A DNA stretch of 24,291 nt from SURF-25 sp040754255 (GCA_040754255.1 JBFMDA010000021.1:1-24291), one strand, 5' to 3'. Positions 5,493 to 11,761 are shown, counted from the stretch's first letter. A program made the numbers and translations. Notes: a model not told the origin generated them from the sequence alone.

Positions 5493-5990
5493 ATGAGGGC
5501 TGAAAAACTGCTGGTGGGAGTGGGTTTTCTTGCGTGCGCAATCGCAGTGCCGCAAATGGCGTATTCCCAGAATGTCAATGCTACAAAAGCGCAAATGCGG
5601 CAGAACATCCGCGAAATGAGGCAGGAGCGCAAGGAATTCCATAATGCGACAAAGGCAGCAATACAGGAGAAGAGAGGGGTCATTAAGAACGACACCAAGG
5701 CCATCCAGGCACAGCGCAAAGACATGATTGAGGCGCTCAAGGCAGGCAATAAGACCCAGGCTGTGCAGGAACGGAAGGAATTACGCAAGGAGATGCGCGA
5801 GAGAAAAGGCGATATCAAAAACCTCACGCAGGAAAAGAAGGAACGATACAGAGAGATGAAGGAGATGCGCAAAGAGCACCGGGAAATGAAGAAGGACATG
5901 ATGCAGCAGATGAAACCCAAGGGCAATATGACTATGCCGATGGGCAAAGATGCGCCGATGGGCAAGAAGGGGATGTCCGGGAAGAGATAG
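5493..5990 (+). CDS. Exported coiled-coil protein, rich in Met, Lys, Glu and Arg
   Basis: AAAGGAGGCAAGT precedes ATG 5493. Residues 1-25 are a signal peptide (KLLVGVGFLACAIAVPQMAYS, cleavage likely after AYS-25). The mature part, residues 26-140, is one long charged helix with many MRQERKE-like segments. The tail is Met- and Lys-rich (NMTMPMGKDAPMGKKGMSGK). The product should be periplasmic. Met-rich tails can bind Cu(I), and the helix recalls Spy/CpxP-like chaperones, but their diagnostic motifs are not visible, so no function is assigned. It is a single gene with its own promoter and terminator. Confidence 0.75.
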   Translation: MRAEKLLVGVGFLACAIAVPQMAYSQNVNATKAQMRQNIREMRQERKEFHNATKAAIQEKRGVIKNDTKAIQAQRKDMIEALKAGNKTQAVQERKELRKEMRERKGDIKNLTQEKKERYREMKEMRKEHREMKKDMMQQMKPKGNMTMPMGKDAPMGKKGMSGKR

Positions 5991-6011
5991 GATTCCAGTT
6001 ACGAATTAAAG

Positions 6012-6049
6012 AGCCCGTTATTTTCGATAAAGAGGATAACGGGCTTTTT
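6012..6049 (+). terminator. Intrinsic terminator of the exported-protein gene
   Basis: AGCCCGTTAT pairs with ATAACGGGCT (10 bp) around a 14-nt loop, followed by TTTTTG. Confidence 0.92.
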
Positions 6050-6068
6050 GTTATAACGTCAAGCTGCA

Positions 6069-6232
6069 AGAAGGTTAAGGCTAAGGTCAAGGCCTAGGTT
6101 AAATAAGGTTAAGGTTGAGGCTAAGGCTAACTAAGGCTGAGGTTGAGGTGTGGGCAGGTTACGCGTTACGCCGTAGGCATAACGCCACACGCACTCACTC
6201 AATACTCTGTATTCTATACTCACTACTACGAA
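6069..6232. repeat. AAGGTT/GAGGCT block followed by TACGCC/ACTCAATAC block
   Basis: Bases 6069-6150 are about 13 degenerate 6-bp units. Bases 6158-6232 are a degenerate series of GCGTTACGCCGTAGG, ACGCCACACGC and ACTCAATACTCTGTATTC. The order matches the block at 3355-3468. Confidence 0.75.
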
Positions 6233-6233
6233 A

Positions 6234-6593
6234 TCACATTCCCTGCAACTTGATGAACAAATCCTCGATACCCAGCGGTTTGATGAAACGGCCGGCAAGC
6301 GGCACATCTTTTTCAATCCGGTCTGCCTCATCCGGATAGGCAGTGACTACGACGATTTTTGTGCTCGGGAACCTGTCGTGGATAATCTTGGCAGCGTCTG
6401 CGCCGTGCATCCCCTTCATCACCATATCCAACACCACGATATCCACCGGTTTTTCCTGCATCATCCGCAGCGCCTGTTCCGCGGTGTAAGCAGTACTGAC
6501 GTCATAGCTCTTCACCGAAAGATAATGCTTTAAGAAATAACCGATATCCTCTTCGTCATCAACTACCATGATACTTGTTTGTAAGAAGCCCAT
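6234..6593 (-). CDS. CheY-like single-domain response regulator
   Basis: The 119-aa product is one receiver domain and nothing else. The acidic pocket is D12-D13 (IMVVDDEED), the phosphoacceptor is D56 (DIVVLDMVMKG), the switch Thr is T84 (VVVTAYP) and the conserved Lys is K105 (FIKPLG). Such proteins pass a phosphate signal from a histidine kinase to a partner protein. No kinase is in the window. I chose the inner ATG at 6593 because AAGGAGGGGTAT sits just before it; the upstream ATG at 6611 would be inside the leader. Expression is under a c-di-GMP-I riboswitch with a terminator, so receiver level should follow c-di-GMP. The gene reads toward repeat-filled DNA. Confidence 0.93.
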   Translation of the reverse strand: MGFLQTSIMVVDDEEDIGYFLKHYLSVKSYDVSTAYTAEQALRMMQEKPVDIVVLDMVMKGMHGADAAKIIHDRFPSTKIVVVTAYPDEADRIEKDVPLAGRFIKPLGIEDLFIKLQGM

Positions 6594-6611
6594 ATACCCC
6601 TCCTTGCGCAT

Positions 6612-6646
6612 AAAAAAAGCCTAAAAGGGTCGCTCTCTTTTAGGCT
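6612..6646 (-). terminator. Riboswitch expression-platform terminator
   Basis: On the minus strand AGCCTAAAAG pairs with CTTTTAGGCT (10 bp), followed by seven T. It ends about 18 bp before the receiver start codon. CCAAAGGG at the 3' edge of the aptamer can pair instead with the CCCTTTT of the terminator arm, a plausible antiterminator. An outer pair, GCGCATA with TATGCGC, encloses the stem. Confidence 0.92.
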
Positions 6647-6654
6647 CTATGCGC

Positions 6655-6785
6655 TCCCTTTGGCAACCAGGCTATCCTTTTGCTAAGGACCCTTGGCTTT
6701 GCTCCGCCATGCGTTATGGCGGATCCGCTCCGAATAAGAGCGGAGTCCCAAGATTACTCTTGGTTTGCCTTTTTCAGTGGAAATC
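6655..6785 (-). promoter_or_regulatory. Cyclic di-GMP-I (GEMM-I) riboswitch, interrupted
   Basis: On the minus strand the aptamer reads AAAGGCAAACC, then P2 CCAAGA-GTAA-TCTTGG with a GNRA tetraloop, then GGGAC, then 42 inserted bases, then GCAAAGCC, then P3 (AAGGGTCCTTAGCAAAAGG), then ATAGCCTGGTTGCC. Removing the 42 bases gives the invariant core GGGACGCAAAGCC exactly. These elements are the hallmarks of the class I c-di-GMP riboswitch. It lies between a promoter and a terminator in front of a CheY-like gene, so it should control by transcription termination. Whether it still binds ligand is uncertain, because the insertion is in the junction that helps form the binding pocket. Confidence 0.92.
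6703..6744. repeat. 42-bp insertion: two tandem 21-bp hairpins inside the riboswitch core
   Basis: Bases 6703-6723 are TCCGCCAT-GCGTT-ATGGCGGA, and 6724-6744 are TCCGCTC-CGAATAA-GAGCGGA. Each is 21 bp, each is a perfect stem, and both share TCCGC...GCGGA ends. No other copy is in the window. It looks like a small mobile palindromic repeat. Confidence 0.9.
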
Positions 6786-6804
6786 CTTTACCTATAATAC
6801 ATAA

Positions 6805-6833
6805 AGTATAACACCTTTTCTGCCATGTTTCAA
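6805..6833 (-). promoter_or_regulatory. Promoter of the riboswitch-receiver transcript
   Basis: On the minus strand TTGAAA (6828-6833) and TATACT (6805-6810) are 17 bp apart. Transcription should start near 6798, just before the aptamer. Confidence 0.75.
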
Positions 6834-6899
6834 GGAAGCTGCAGGTGTTTTAACTTGATTTACGCAGGATTACCTAGTACAATCAGGTAATAGTGATAT

Positions 6900-7130
6900 A
6901 AAAGGTTAAGGTTGAGGTTAAGGCTTAGGCTTAGGTCTAGTTAAATCCTAAGCACTAAATCCTAAATTCTAAACAAATCATAAATCACAAATCCCAATTC
7001 TTTAAACGAATTCGTTTGTGATTTGAAACATTGGTATTTAGGATTTGTTTAGGATTTAGAGTTTAGAATTTAGAGTTTGTCGAATAGTTTGTTTTTACTC
7101 ACTACTCTGTACTCTATACTAACTACTACA
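6900..7130. repeat. AAGGTT block plus long inverted-repeat element, copy 2
   Basis: Bases 6903-6940 are degenerate AAGGTT/GAGGTT units. Bases 6943-7130 match the element at 3181-3354 in sequence and order, including AAATCCTAAGCACTAAA, the central palindrome AAACGAATTCGTTT (7004-7017), TTTGTTTAGGATTTAGA, CGAATAG and an ACTCACTACTCTGTACTC tail. Order is reversed relative to the first locus: here the AAGGTT block comes first. Together with the riboswitch this accounts for 6594-7130. Confidence 0.8.
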
Positions 7131-7775
7131 ATGACTCTACGCCTGGAGATCCGAAAACTATACGAGTACGTCAAAAAAGACCGGTCAGCGCAGAGCCTCT
7201 TTTTAGCCAATGCCGTTACCGTGGCTATTGCCTTGTGGGAAGGCTGGAGCCTGATAACGGTGATGTTCATTTATTGGTGGCAGAATGTGGTCATCGGGCT
7301 TTTTAATGTATGCAAGATCCTCACCTACACAGGAGGCCCTGCCTCCAAGATGCCCATACAGGATTCCAGGCCTGCGCGCATATTCCTTGCCGGTTTTTTC
7401 ACCGTGCATTACGGCCTGTTCCACTTTGCCTACCTGTCTTTTTTGAGGATGGATGCGCATTCCTTGGATATCAAATACCTTTTTGTGGCGACGATCGCGT
7501 TTTTCTTAAACCATCTGTTTTCTTTTCTATACCATTTCAGGGAGGAAAGCAAGGATGCTGACCTGGGCAGGCTTTTCTTTTTTCCGTACCAGAGGATTAT
7601 CCCTATGCATATCACGATCATATTCGGCAGTTTTATTATGATGCTTTTCAGGGACTTCCTTGCCGAGAGGGCAGTCCTTGTGTTTTTTCTTTCGCTCAAG
7701 ACCATAATCGACCTGAAGATGCATGCGCTTGAGCATTCGCAAGCGCCATTCTTACGAAGCTATGCCGACACCTAA
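7131..7775 (+). CDS. Multipass membrane protein, DUF6498-like
   Basis: The 214-aa product has about five to six hydrophobic segments: ~22-45 (LANAVTVAIALWEGWSLITV), ~46-63 (FIYWWQNVVIGLFNVCKI), ~82-102, ~115-138, ~158-180 and ~185-200. WYW-like YWWQN and the pattern FFTVHYGLFHFAYL, then HSL, resemble the DUF6498 family, whose function is unknown (recalled, not searched). I chose ATG 7131 rather than the upstream in-frame start at 7077, because the latter lies in the repeat element. No ribosome-binding site is obvious. The next gene overlaps by 14 bp. Confidence 0.75.
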   Translation: MTLRLEIRKLYEYVKKDRSAQSLFLANAVTVAIALWEGWSLITVMFIYWWQNVVIGLFNVCKILTYTGGPASKMPIQDSRPARIFLAGFFTVHYGLFHFAYLSFLRMDAHSLDIKYLFVATIAFFLNHLFSFLYHFREESKDADLGRLFFFPYQRIIPMHITIIFGSFIMMLFRDFLAERAVLVFFLSLKTIIDLKMHALEHSQAPFLRSYADT

Positions 7776-8229
7776 CGCACACACCCGGAATATACTCGAT
7801 ATCTGCGCGCATTGTATTGTTACGCTCCTTTTGTCAGCCGCAATACTTATCAGTACGCACGATATGCGCTATATCGTCTTTATCATCGCCGGAGGGATTC
7901 TCGTGGACCTTGACCACCTCATCGATTACCATGCCTGTTACGGCAAGAGGTTCTATTTGCCGGAATTTTTAAATACACGCTACCTGGTAAAAAGCGGGAA
8001 GGTGTATCTGGTGTTGCATTCCTGGGAGCTCAATTTTTTGGTATTGTGTGCAGCTATTATAACTAATTCCCCGGGACTGCTATTGTTCTTTGCCAGTTTT
8101 ACACTCCACCTTATAATAGATAACGTGCAGAGGCACAACCCCTGGTTTTACCTGTTATCGTACCGGTGGGCAAAGGGGTTTGACACCTTCGTCCTCTTGC
8201 CGGAATTACAAAAAGAAACAGCCAAATGA
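7762..8229 (+). CDS. Membrane protein with DLDHLIDYH motif (YdjM/DUF457-like)
   Basis: From ATG 7762 the product is 155 aa. It has hydrophobic helices at ~14-31, ~38-50, ~87-99 and ~103-118. GGILVDLDHLIDYH, LHSWELN and LHLIIDNVQRH place His and Asp residues as in membrane-bound, putatively metal-dependent hydrolases of the YdjM/DUF457 type. That relation is inferred from the motif only. The start overlaps the previous gene by 14 bp, so coupling is likely; an upstream in-frame start at 7723 is less likely because of the large overlap. Confidence 0.65.
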   Translation: MPTPNAHTRNILDICAHCIVTLLLSAAILISTHDMRYIVFIIAGGILVDLDHLIDYHACYGKRFYLPEFLNTRYLVKSGKVYLVLHSWELNFLVLCAAIITNSPGLLLFFASFTLHLIIDNVQRHNPWFYLLSYRWAKGFDTFVLLPELQKETAK

Positions 8230-8239
8230 GGGATGCGCG

Positions 8240-8575
8240 ATGGATTTTCAAGAGATTCGCAATGCGCTGAAAGGGATTTCCTTTAAGACCGTGCGCAAGG
8301 ATTTAGCGGGCGAGTTTGAGGCAGTGGTGATCAAAGAGGAGTCCGGCCGTCTTGGCGAAAAACTGGAGAAGTGCTTCGGTGCGCCTGTCTGGCCTGCGCA
8401 GGAAAAACTCTCATCCCTGATTACGGGCGCGATTGAGGAGTATGGAGGGATAATGCAGGGGCAGACGCTTTATTTTTGGCATAGCGGCTCCGAGAGTATA
8501 TTTGCTATGCTGTGGCCGTGGAGTGATGGCAGGCACATTACCCTTAAGCTCATCAGGAAGGCAGCGAAAACTTAA
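8240..8575 (+). CDS. Hypothetical protein (111 aa)
   Basis: ATG 8240 follows GAGGGATGCGCG, 10 bp after the previous stop. The product is soluble with mixed alpha/beta character: MDFQEIRNALKGISFKT, then an acidic middle (EESGRLGEKLEKCFG), then YGGIMQGQTLYFWHSGSES and a strand-rich end (HITLKLIRKA). No signal peptide, membrane helix or known motif. Family not recognised. Probably transcribed with the two membrane-protein genes before it. Confidence 0.7.
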   Translation: MDFQEIRNALKGISFKTVRKDLAGEFEAVVIKEESGRLGEKLEKCFGAPVWPAQEKLSSLITGAIEEYGGIMQGQTLYFWHSGSESIFAMLWPWSDGRHITLKLIRKAAKT

Positions 8576-8626
8576 CCTGTTGACAACCGCTGAATTGCGC
8601 ATACAATAATAGGAAAGAGGTGGAGT

Positions 8627-8818
8627 ATGCAGGCAAATATCGGCCAGGAAGAAAAAACGCTCAGGCTTATCCTGGGTGCGGTAATACTGGTTGCAGGTGC
8701 CTATTTTAAAAGTGCCTGGGGGTTATTGGGGCTCATTCCTCTTTTTACCGGCCTCATTGGCTGGTGTCCGCTCTACCGTATCCTGGGCATTACTACCTGC
8801 AGAATAATCAAAAAATAA
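8627..8818 (+). CDS. DUF2892-family small membrane protein (63 aa)
   Basis: AGGAAAGAGGTGGAGT precedes ATG 8627. The protein begins NIGQEEKTLRLILGAVILV, followed by a second hydrophobic helix GLLGLIPLFTGLIGWCPLYRILGI, the signature of DUF2892 (the YgaP-type membrane domain). The C-terminal TTCRIIKK adds a second Cys. Function unknown; some relatives are fused to rhodanese domains, which hints at sulfur chemistry, but no rhodanese gene is near. Confidence 0.88.
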   Translation: MQANIGQEEKTLRLILGAVILVAGAYFKSAWGLLGLIPLFTGLIGWCPLYRILGITTCRIIKK

Positions 8819-8841
8819 CCTTCAACGCATAGGGGAGTACT

Positions 8842-9291
8842 ATGGATATCCTGAAGTTATTGTTTGAGCCGGTAACCTTTTTTAGTATCTTAGGAGGGGC
8901 ATTCTTGCTGGCAATGCTTGCTCTTGCTGCGGTAGCCGGGCAGGACAAAAAGATCAATAAGCTCAAAGATACCGTAAAAAAAGAAGCCTCTCAAAAAGAA
9001 GAATTACACAAACAGGTGGGCGAACTGCAGGAGAAGGTGGGTAAGCTCTCCGGAGAACTGGAAATCAAAAGCAAAATGTATAGCGGCTTAGTCGGCCAGT
9101 ATAATGAGCTTGAAAGGGATTCAGAGCGCCTTGCCCAGGAATTGGAATCGTCTAAGAAAAGCGCTTCCAAGGCCCAGCCACTGCAAGCACCTGTTCAGCC
9201 ACCGCACGCACCTACCCAGCCGCAAACGCCTGCCCCACCGCAAAAAGAAAGCCAGCCCCCAACCAACCCTCCCTTAAAAAACACGCCTTAG
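8842..9291 (+). CDS. Membrane-anchored coiled-coil protein with Pro/Gln-rich tail
   Basis: Residues ~10-32 are a membrane helix (VTFFSILGGAFLLAMLALAAV). Residues ~35-107 are a coiled coil (KKINKLKDTVKKEASQ, ELQEKVGKLSGELE, LAQELESSKK). Residues ~108-149 are rich in Pro, Gln and Thr and probably disordered. The layout suggests an anchored structural or scaffolding protein in the envelope; no enzyme motif is present. AGGGGAGTACT precedes ATG 8842. Confidence 0.7.
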   Translation: MDILKLLFEPVTFFSILGGAFLLAMLALAAVAGQDKKINKLKDTVKKEASQKEELHKQVGELQEKVGKLSGELEIKSKMYSGLVGQYNELERDSERLAQELESSKKSASKAQPLQAPVQPPHAPTQPQTPAPPQKESQPPTNPPLKNTP

Positions 9292-9308
9292 CAATATGTG
9301 TTTCCTCT

Positions 9309-10274
9309 ATGTTTAAAATCGGAAAACTCAGCCTTTGCTCAAACATTATCCTGTCTCCTCTGGCAGGGGTAAGCGACCTGCCTTTTCGCCTCCTGAACCG
9401 TACATTCGGGGCAAGCCTGGCGTTTGTTGAAATGCTCAATGTGCGTTCTTTAAGCTATAAGAGCAAAAAGACGCGAAGCATGCTTATTACGAATGCCCAG
9501 GATAAACCCCTGGGCGTGCAATTGCTGGGGAAGGAGGAGAAATATATCTTAAAGGCCATGGATATTCTTAAGTCCTATACGTTTGATATCCTTGATTTTA
9601 ATGCTGCGTGCCCTGCGAAAAAAGTGGTGCGCAGGGGGGAGGGCGCAAGCCTGCTGAGGGAGCCGAAAGAGCTCAAGAAGCTGCTTTCTCTTGTAGTGAA
9701 GCATGCATCAGTCCCGGTTACCGTCAAGATACGTGCCGGATGGGACAGCGATACTGCGCGCGATGTTGCATTGCAGGCAGAGGATGCAGGGATTGACGCC
9801 CTGTGTATCCACGGTAGGACAAGAGAGCAGGGGTATCACGGAAGGGTAGATTACGAAGCAATACGCAGGGTAAAAAAGGCATTAGGTATCCCGGTGATTG
9901 CCAGCGGCGATATATTTTCCGCTGAGTTGGCAAAGAAAATGGTTGATGAGACCGGCTGCGACGCAATCGCGGTTGCCCGCGGATGCCTGGGAAATCCCTG
10001 GATTTTTCAGGAAATAGAACGCATTTTTGCAAAGGGAGAACTCTTAGAGCGGCCGGATGTTGCAACAATCATCGCAGCCATGTCCAGCCATCTTGATGCC
10101 TACGTTGATTTTTACGGGGAAAGGATAGCTATTATCAAATTCCGCAAATTCTTCAGCTGGTATACAAAAGGGTTTCGCAAGGTCAGGCACTTAAGGACCA
10201 GGGCTTCGCTGGCAAAGACAAGAGGAGAGATGCGCGCGGTCATTGCACAGCTAAGTGATAATCGGGGTCAATAG
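9309..10274 (+). CDS. dusB: tRNA-dihydrouridine synthase (DusB-type)
   Basis: The 321-aa protein is an FMN-dependent TIM barrel that reduces uridine to dihydrouridine in tRNA. Visible family motifs are LSPLAGVSDLPFR (N-terminus), GVQLLGKE, DFNAACPAKKVV with the catalytic C101, VKIRAGWD, CIHGRTREQGYHG, PVIASGDIFS and DAIAVARGCLGNPWIF (phosphate binding). The usual N-x-G-C-P is N-A-A-C-P here. DusB is the usual lone bacterial type, but assignment among Dus subgroups is a guess. No ribosome-binding site is visible before ATG 9309, which is 17 bp after the previous stop. Confidence 0.92.
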   Translation: MFKIGKLSLCSNIILSPLAGVSDLPFRLLNRTFGASLAFVEMLNVRSLSYKSKKTRSMLITNAQDKPLGVQLLGKEEKYILKAMDILKSYTFDILDFNAACPAKKVVRRGEGASLLREPKELKKLLSLVVKHASVPVTVKIRAGWDSDTARDVALQAEDAGIDALCIHGRTREQGYHGRVDYEAIRRVKKALGIPVIASGDIFSAELAKKMVDETGCDAIAVARGCLGNPWIFQEIERIFAKGELLERPDVATIIAAMSSHLDAYVDFYGERIAIIKFRKFFSWYTKGFRKVRHLRTRASLAKTRGEMRAVIAQLSDNRGQ

Positions 10275-10500
10275 GTTGAGGTCCAGGCTTAGGTGGCGTG
10301 TATGTGTAAGGGTAAGGTGAATGGTCTGGTGGTTGGGGTAAGGTTATTGGTGTGTGTTTTTTTAACACTACCGACCCTACCTACTCGCCAGACCAATGAC
10401 CTACCCCTTACCCAAGAACCAAGAGCGTTATGCGTTCTGCGTTACGCGTCGTGTTCCGTATGCACAACGCTGAACGCCGAGCGCACAACTGGTGCGGGTC
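10275..10500. repeat. Repeat-filled gap: GAGGTT units, a large fold-back and ACGC units
   Basis: Bases 10274-10300 hold a few GAGGTT-like units. Bases 10310-10413 form a large imperfect inverted repeat: GGGTAAGGTGAATGGTCTGG on the left is matched by CCAGACCAATGACC and CCCTTACCC on the right, with a TTTTTTTAA loop. Bases 10425-10490 are GCGTTATGCGTTCTGCGTTA-like units. No gene is supported here. Confidence 0.7.
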
Positions 10501-10529
10501 TTGAATTCACGGCTCAAATAGTGTATACT
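10501..10529 (+). promoter_or_regulatory. Promoter of the PilZ transcript
   Basis: TTGAAT (10501-10506) and TATACT (10524-10529) are 17 bp apart; transcription should start near 10536. Confidence 0.7.
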
Positions 10530-10555
10530 TAATTTACAAAACAGACAGGATGATT

Positions 10556-10611
10556 GCCACGGATGAGGGCAGCGTAACACAGTAATGCCCTTAAGAACCC
10601 GTGGCTTTTTT
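10556..10611 (+). terminator. Terminator-like structured leader in front of the PilZ gene
   Basis: GCCACGG (10556-10562) pairs with CCGTGGC (10599-10605), and an inner GGGC (10567) pairs with GCCC (10587). A run of six T follows. The structure ends 17 bp before the PilZ start codon. It can be an attenuator or the end of a ~75-nt RNA. It does not match the c-di-GMP-I or other riboswitch cores I know. Confidence 0.75.
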
Positions 10612-10628
10612 ATTTAAGGTGAGGCGCG

Positions 10629-11027
10629 ATGTATAACCGCAACTGGGGGAAAGACAGGAGAAGGTTCCAGCGGCTGAAGGTAAACCTCTCGGTGTGGTAT
10701 ACGGTTGAGGCACCCTTGTTCGTCCGCAATGCCCTGGGTTACCGTGAAAAAGAAGCCAAGACCGTTGACATCTGCGAAGGAGGGATGGCTTTTATCGCCC
10801 AGTCCCACATACCTGCCTGGACCACGCTGATCCTCAAACTTGTATTTTTTAAAACTGACAGGGAGGGAATCGTAAGTTTCTCCGGCCCCGTAGAGATTGT
10901 TGCGGAGGTCCGCTCAAGCCTTCCGTGCGAAAAGGATGAATACCGTATCGGGGTCTGCTTTAAGGAAATCCGCACTGCCAATAAAACCGAAGTCGTGCAA
11001 TTTGTCGGCTCTCTCCTTGCGCCGTAA
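10629..11027 (+). CDS. PilZ-domain protein (cyclic di-GMP receptor)
   Basis: The 132-aa product is a stand-alone PilZ domain. The N-terminal Arg motif RRFQR (R11 and R15) and the downstream TVDICEGGMAF (D47-x-C49-x2-G52) correspond to the RxxxR and D/N-x-S-x-x-G c-di-GMP-binding motifs; the usual Ser is Cys here, which may alter affinity. Further strands (GPVEIVAEVRSS, EYRIGVCFKEI) fit the beta barrel. AAGGTGAGGCGCG precedes ATG 10629. The gene has its own promoter and a structured leader. Its output partner is unknown. Confidence 0.92.
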   Translation: MYNRNWGKDRRRFQRLKVNLSVWYTVEAPLFVRNALGYREKEAKTVDICEGGMAFIAQSHIPAWTTLILKLVFFKTDREGIVSFSGPVEIVAEVRSSLPCEKDEYRIGVCFKEIRTANKTEVVQFVGSLLAP

Positions 11028-11047
11028 GTCCCACAACACAAATAATC

Positions 11048-11077
11048 TTGATTGCGTGCTTTTTAAAGTGTTATAAT
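11048..11077 (+). promoter_or_regulatory. Promoter of the 18-aa microprotein gene
   Basis: TTGATT (11048-11053) and a perfect TATAAT (11072-11077) are 18 bp apart. Transcription should start near 11084, 21 nt before the start codon. Confidence 0.7.
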
Positions 11078-11104
11078 ACTACATAAGCAAAAAGGAGGGT
11101 GCGT

Positions 11105-11161
11105 ATGTGTAAAACCTGTCCTGCCCATAGAAAAAAGGCGAAGAAGAAGAAAAGAAAGTAA
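11105..11161 (+). CDS. Cys/Lys-rich microprotein (18 aa)
   Basis: The frame encodes MCKTCPAHRKKAKKKKRK. It has a promoter with a perfect -10 box, a short leader and AAAGGAGGGTGCGT just before the ATG, which is stronger initiation context than most genes here. C2-x2-C5 and H8 could bind a metal, and the Lys/Arg tail could bind nucleic acid; both are inferences. It converges on the lytic transglycosylase gene with 4 bp between the stops, and no terminator lies between. I know no named family. Confidence 0.6.
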   Translation: MCKTCPAHRKKAKKKKRK

Positions 11162-11165
11162 ACGG

Positions 11166-11705
11166 TTAGCTTGTGAGTGCGGCGTGTTTTTTGATGCTGG
11201 AGATGTAGTTTTTGACTACGCGGGGGGCTTTTTGCAGCCCGTATCTTGAGAGGTTCCCAATTCCCCACACATAAGACGCAAGAAGGTTATCCAGGGTAAC
11301 CGGGATCCCTTTTGCCTGAAGGTATTTTTGTAGGATATAAAGATAATCCCTTCCTGCCTCCCTGGCAATCTCGGGGTTGTAAATATCTTTCCTATAGGTA
11401 AGTCCGGCGTATTTTGCCCGGTAATGCCTTTTTAATTCTTTCCAGGCTATAGGCGTAATCTGGGTGAGGCCGCGCGCCTTGGTAAAACGGTTAAACGCAA
11501 AAGGATTATTGGAACTTTCCACAAAAACCAGGGCATTCATAAGCTGGGGAGTGATTTCTATGGTGGGTATCATTCCCATAGCGGGCATTACCGGAATAGG
11601 CCTTAAGTCAATAAACGCAAAGGCAAACTGGCTGATAAGCAGGGAGACGATGATGAATACGCCTACCAACAGAGTAAACCCGGTTATTCTTGCTGTTCTT
11701 TTCAT
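11166..11705 (-). CDS. Lytic transglycosylase (SLT domain), membrane-anchored or exported
   Basis: The 179-aa protein starts with a hydrophobic segment (residues ~9-32, GFTLLVGVFIIVSLLISQFA). The SLT/lysozyme-like domain runs ~50-178: MNALVFVESSNNPFAF with the catalytic E63, ARGLTQITPIAW (the usual G-L-M-Q-I-x-P motif), YNPEIAREAGRDYLYILQKYL, and LASYVWGIGNLSRYG (usual A-Y-N-x-G, here Y-V-W-G). Such enzymes cleave peptidoglycan between MurNAc and GlcNAc in the periplasm. AAAGGAGAACCGTA precedes the start codon. It has its own minus-strand promoter. Confidence 0.92.
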   Translation of the reverse strand: MKRTARITGFTLLVGVFIIVSLLISQFAFAFIDLRPIPVMPAMGMIPTIEITPQLMNALVFVESSNNPFAFNRFTKARGLTQITPIAWKELKRHYRAKYAGLTYRKDIYNPEIAREAGRDYLYILQKYLQAKGIPVTLDNLLASYVWGIGNLSRYGLQKAPRVVKNYISSIKKHAALTS

Positions 11706-11761
11706 TACGGTTCTCCTTTAAAGAAAGGCTTATTTACAGGGGAAGAGAGTAAAGGACTTAA

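Noticed and set aside
5252..5965. 237-aa minus-strand open frame opposite the exported coiled-coil gene
   Set aside because: It is a by-product of the Lys/Glu/Arg-rich codons on the plus strand. The plus-strand gene has a promoter, ribosome-binding site, signal peptide and terminator; the minus frame has none of these.
10293..10532. 79-aa plus-strand frame after the dihydrouridine synthase gene
   Set aside because: It runs through an inverted repeat and ACGC-type repeats; the residues are low-complexity and no initiation signal is present.
10556..10605. PilZ leader as a second c-di-GMP riboswitch
   Set aside because: It lacks GGCAAACC, the GNRA-capped P2 and GGGACGCAAAGCC of class I, and I see no class II features. 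Only a generic structured leader can be supported.
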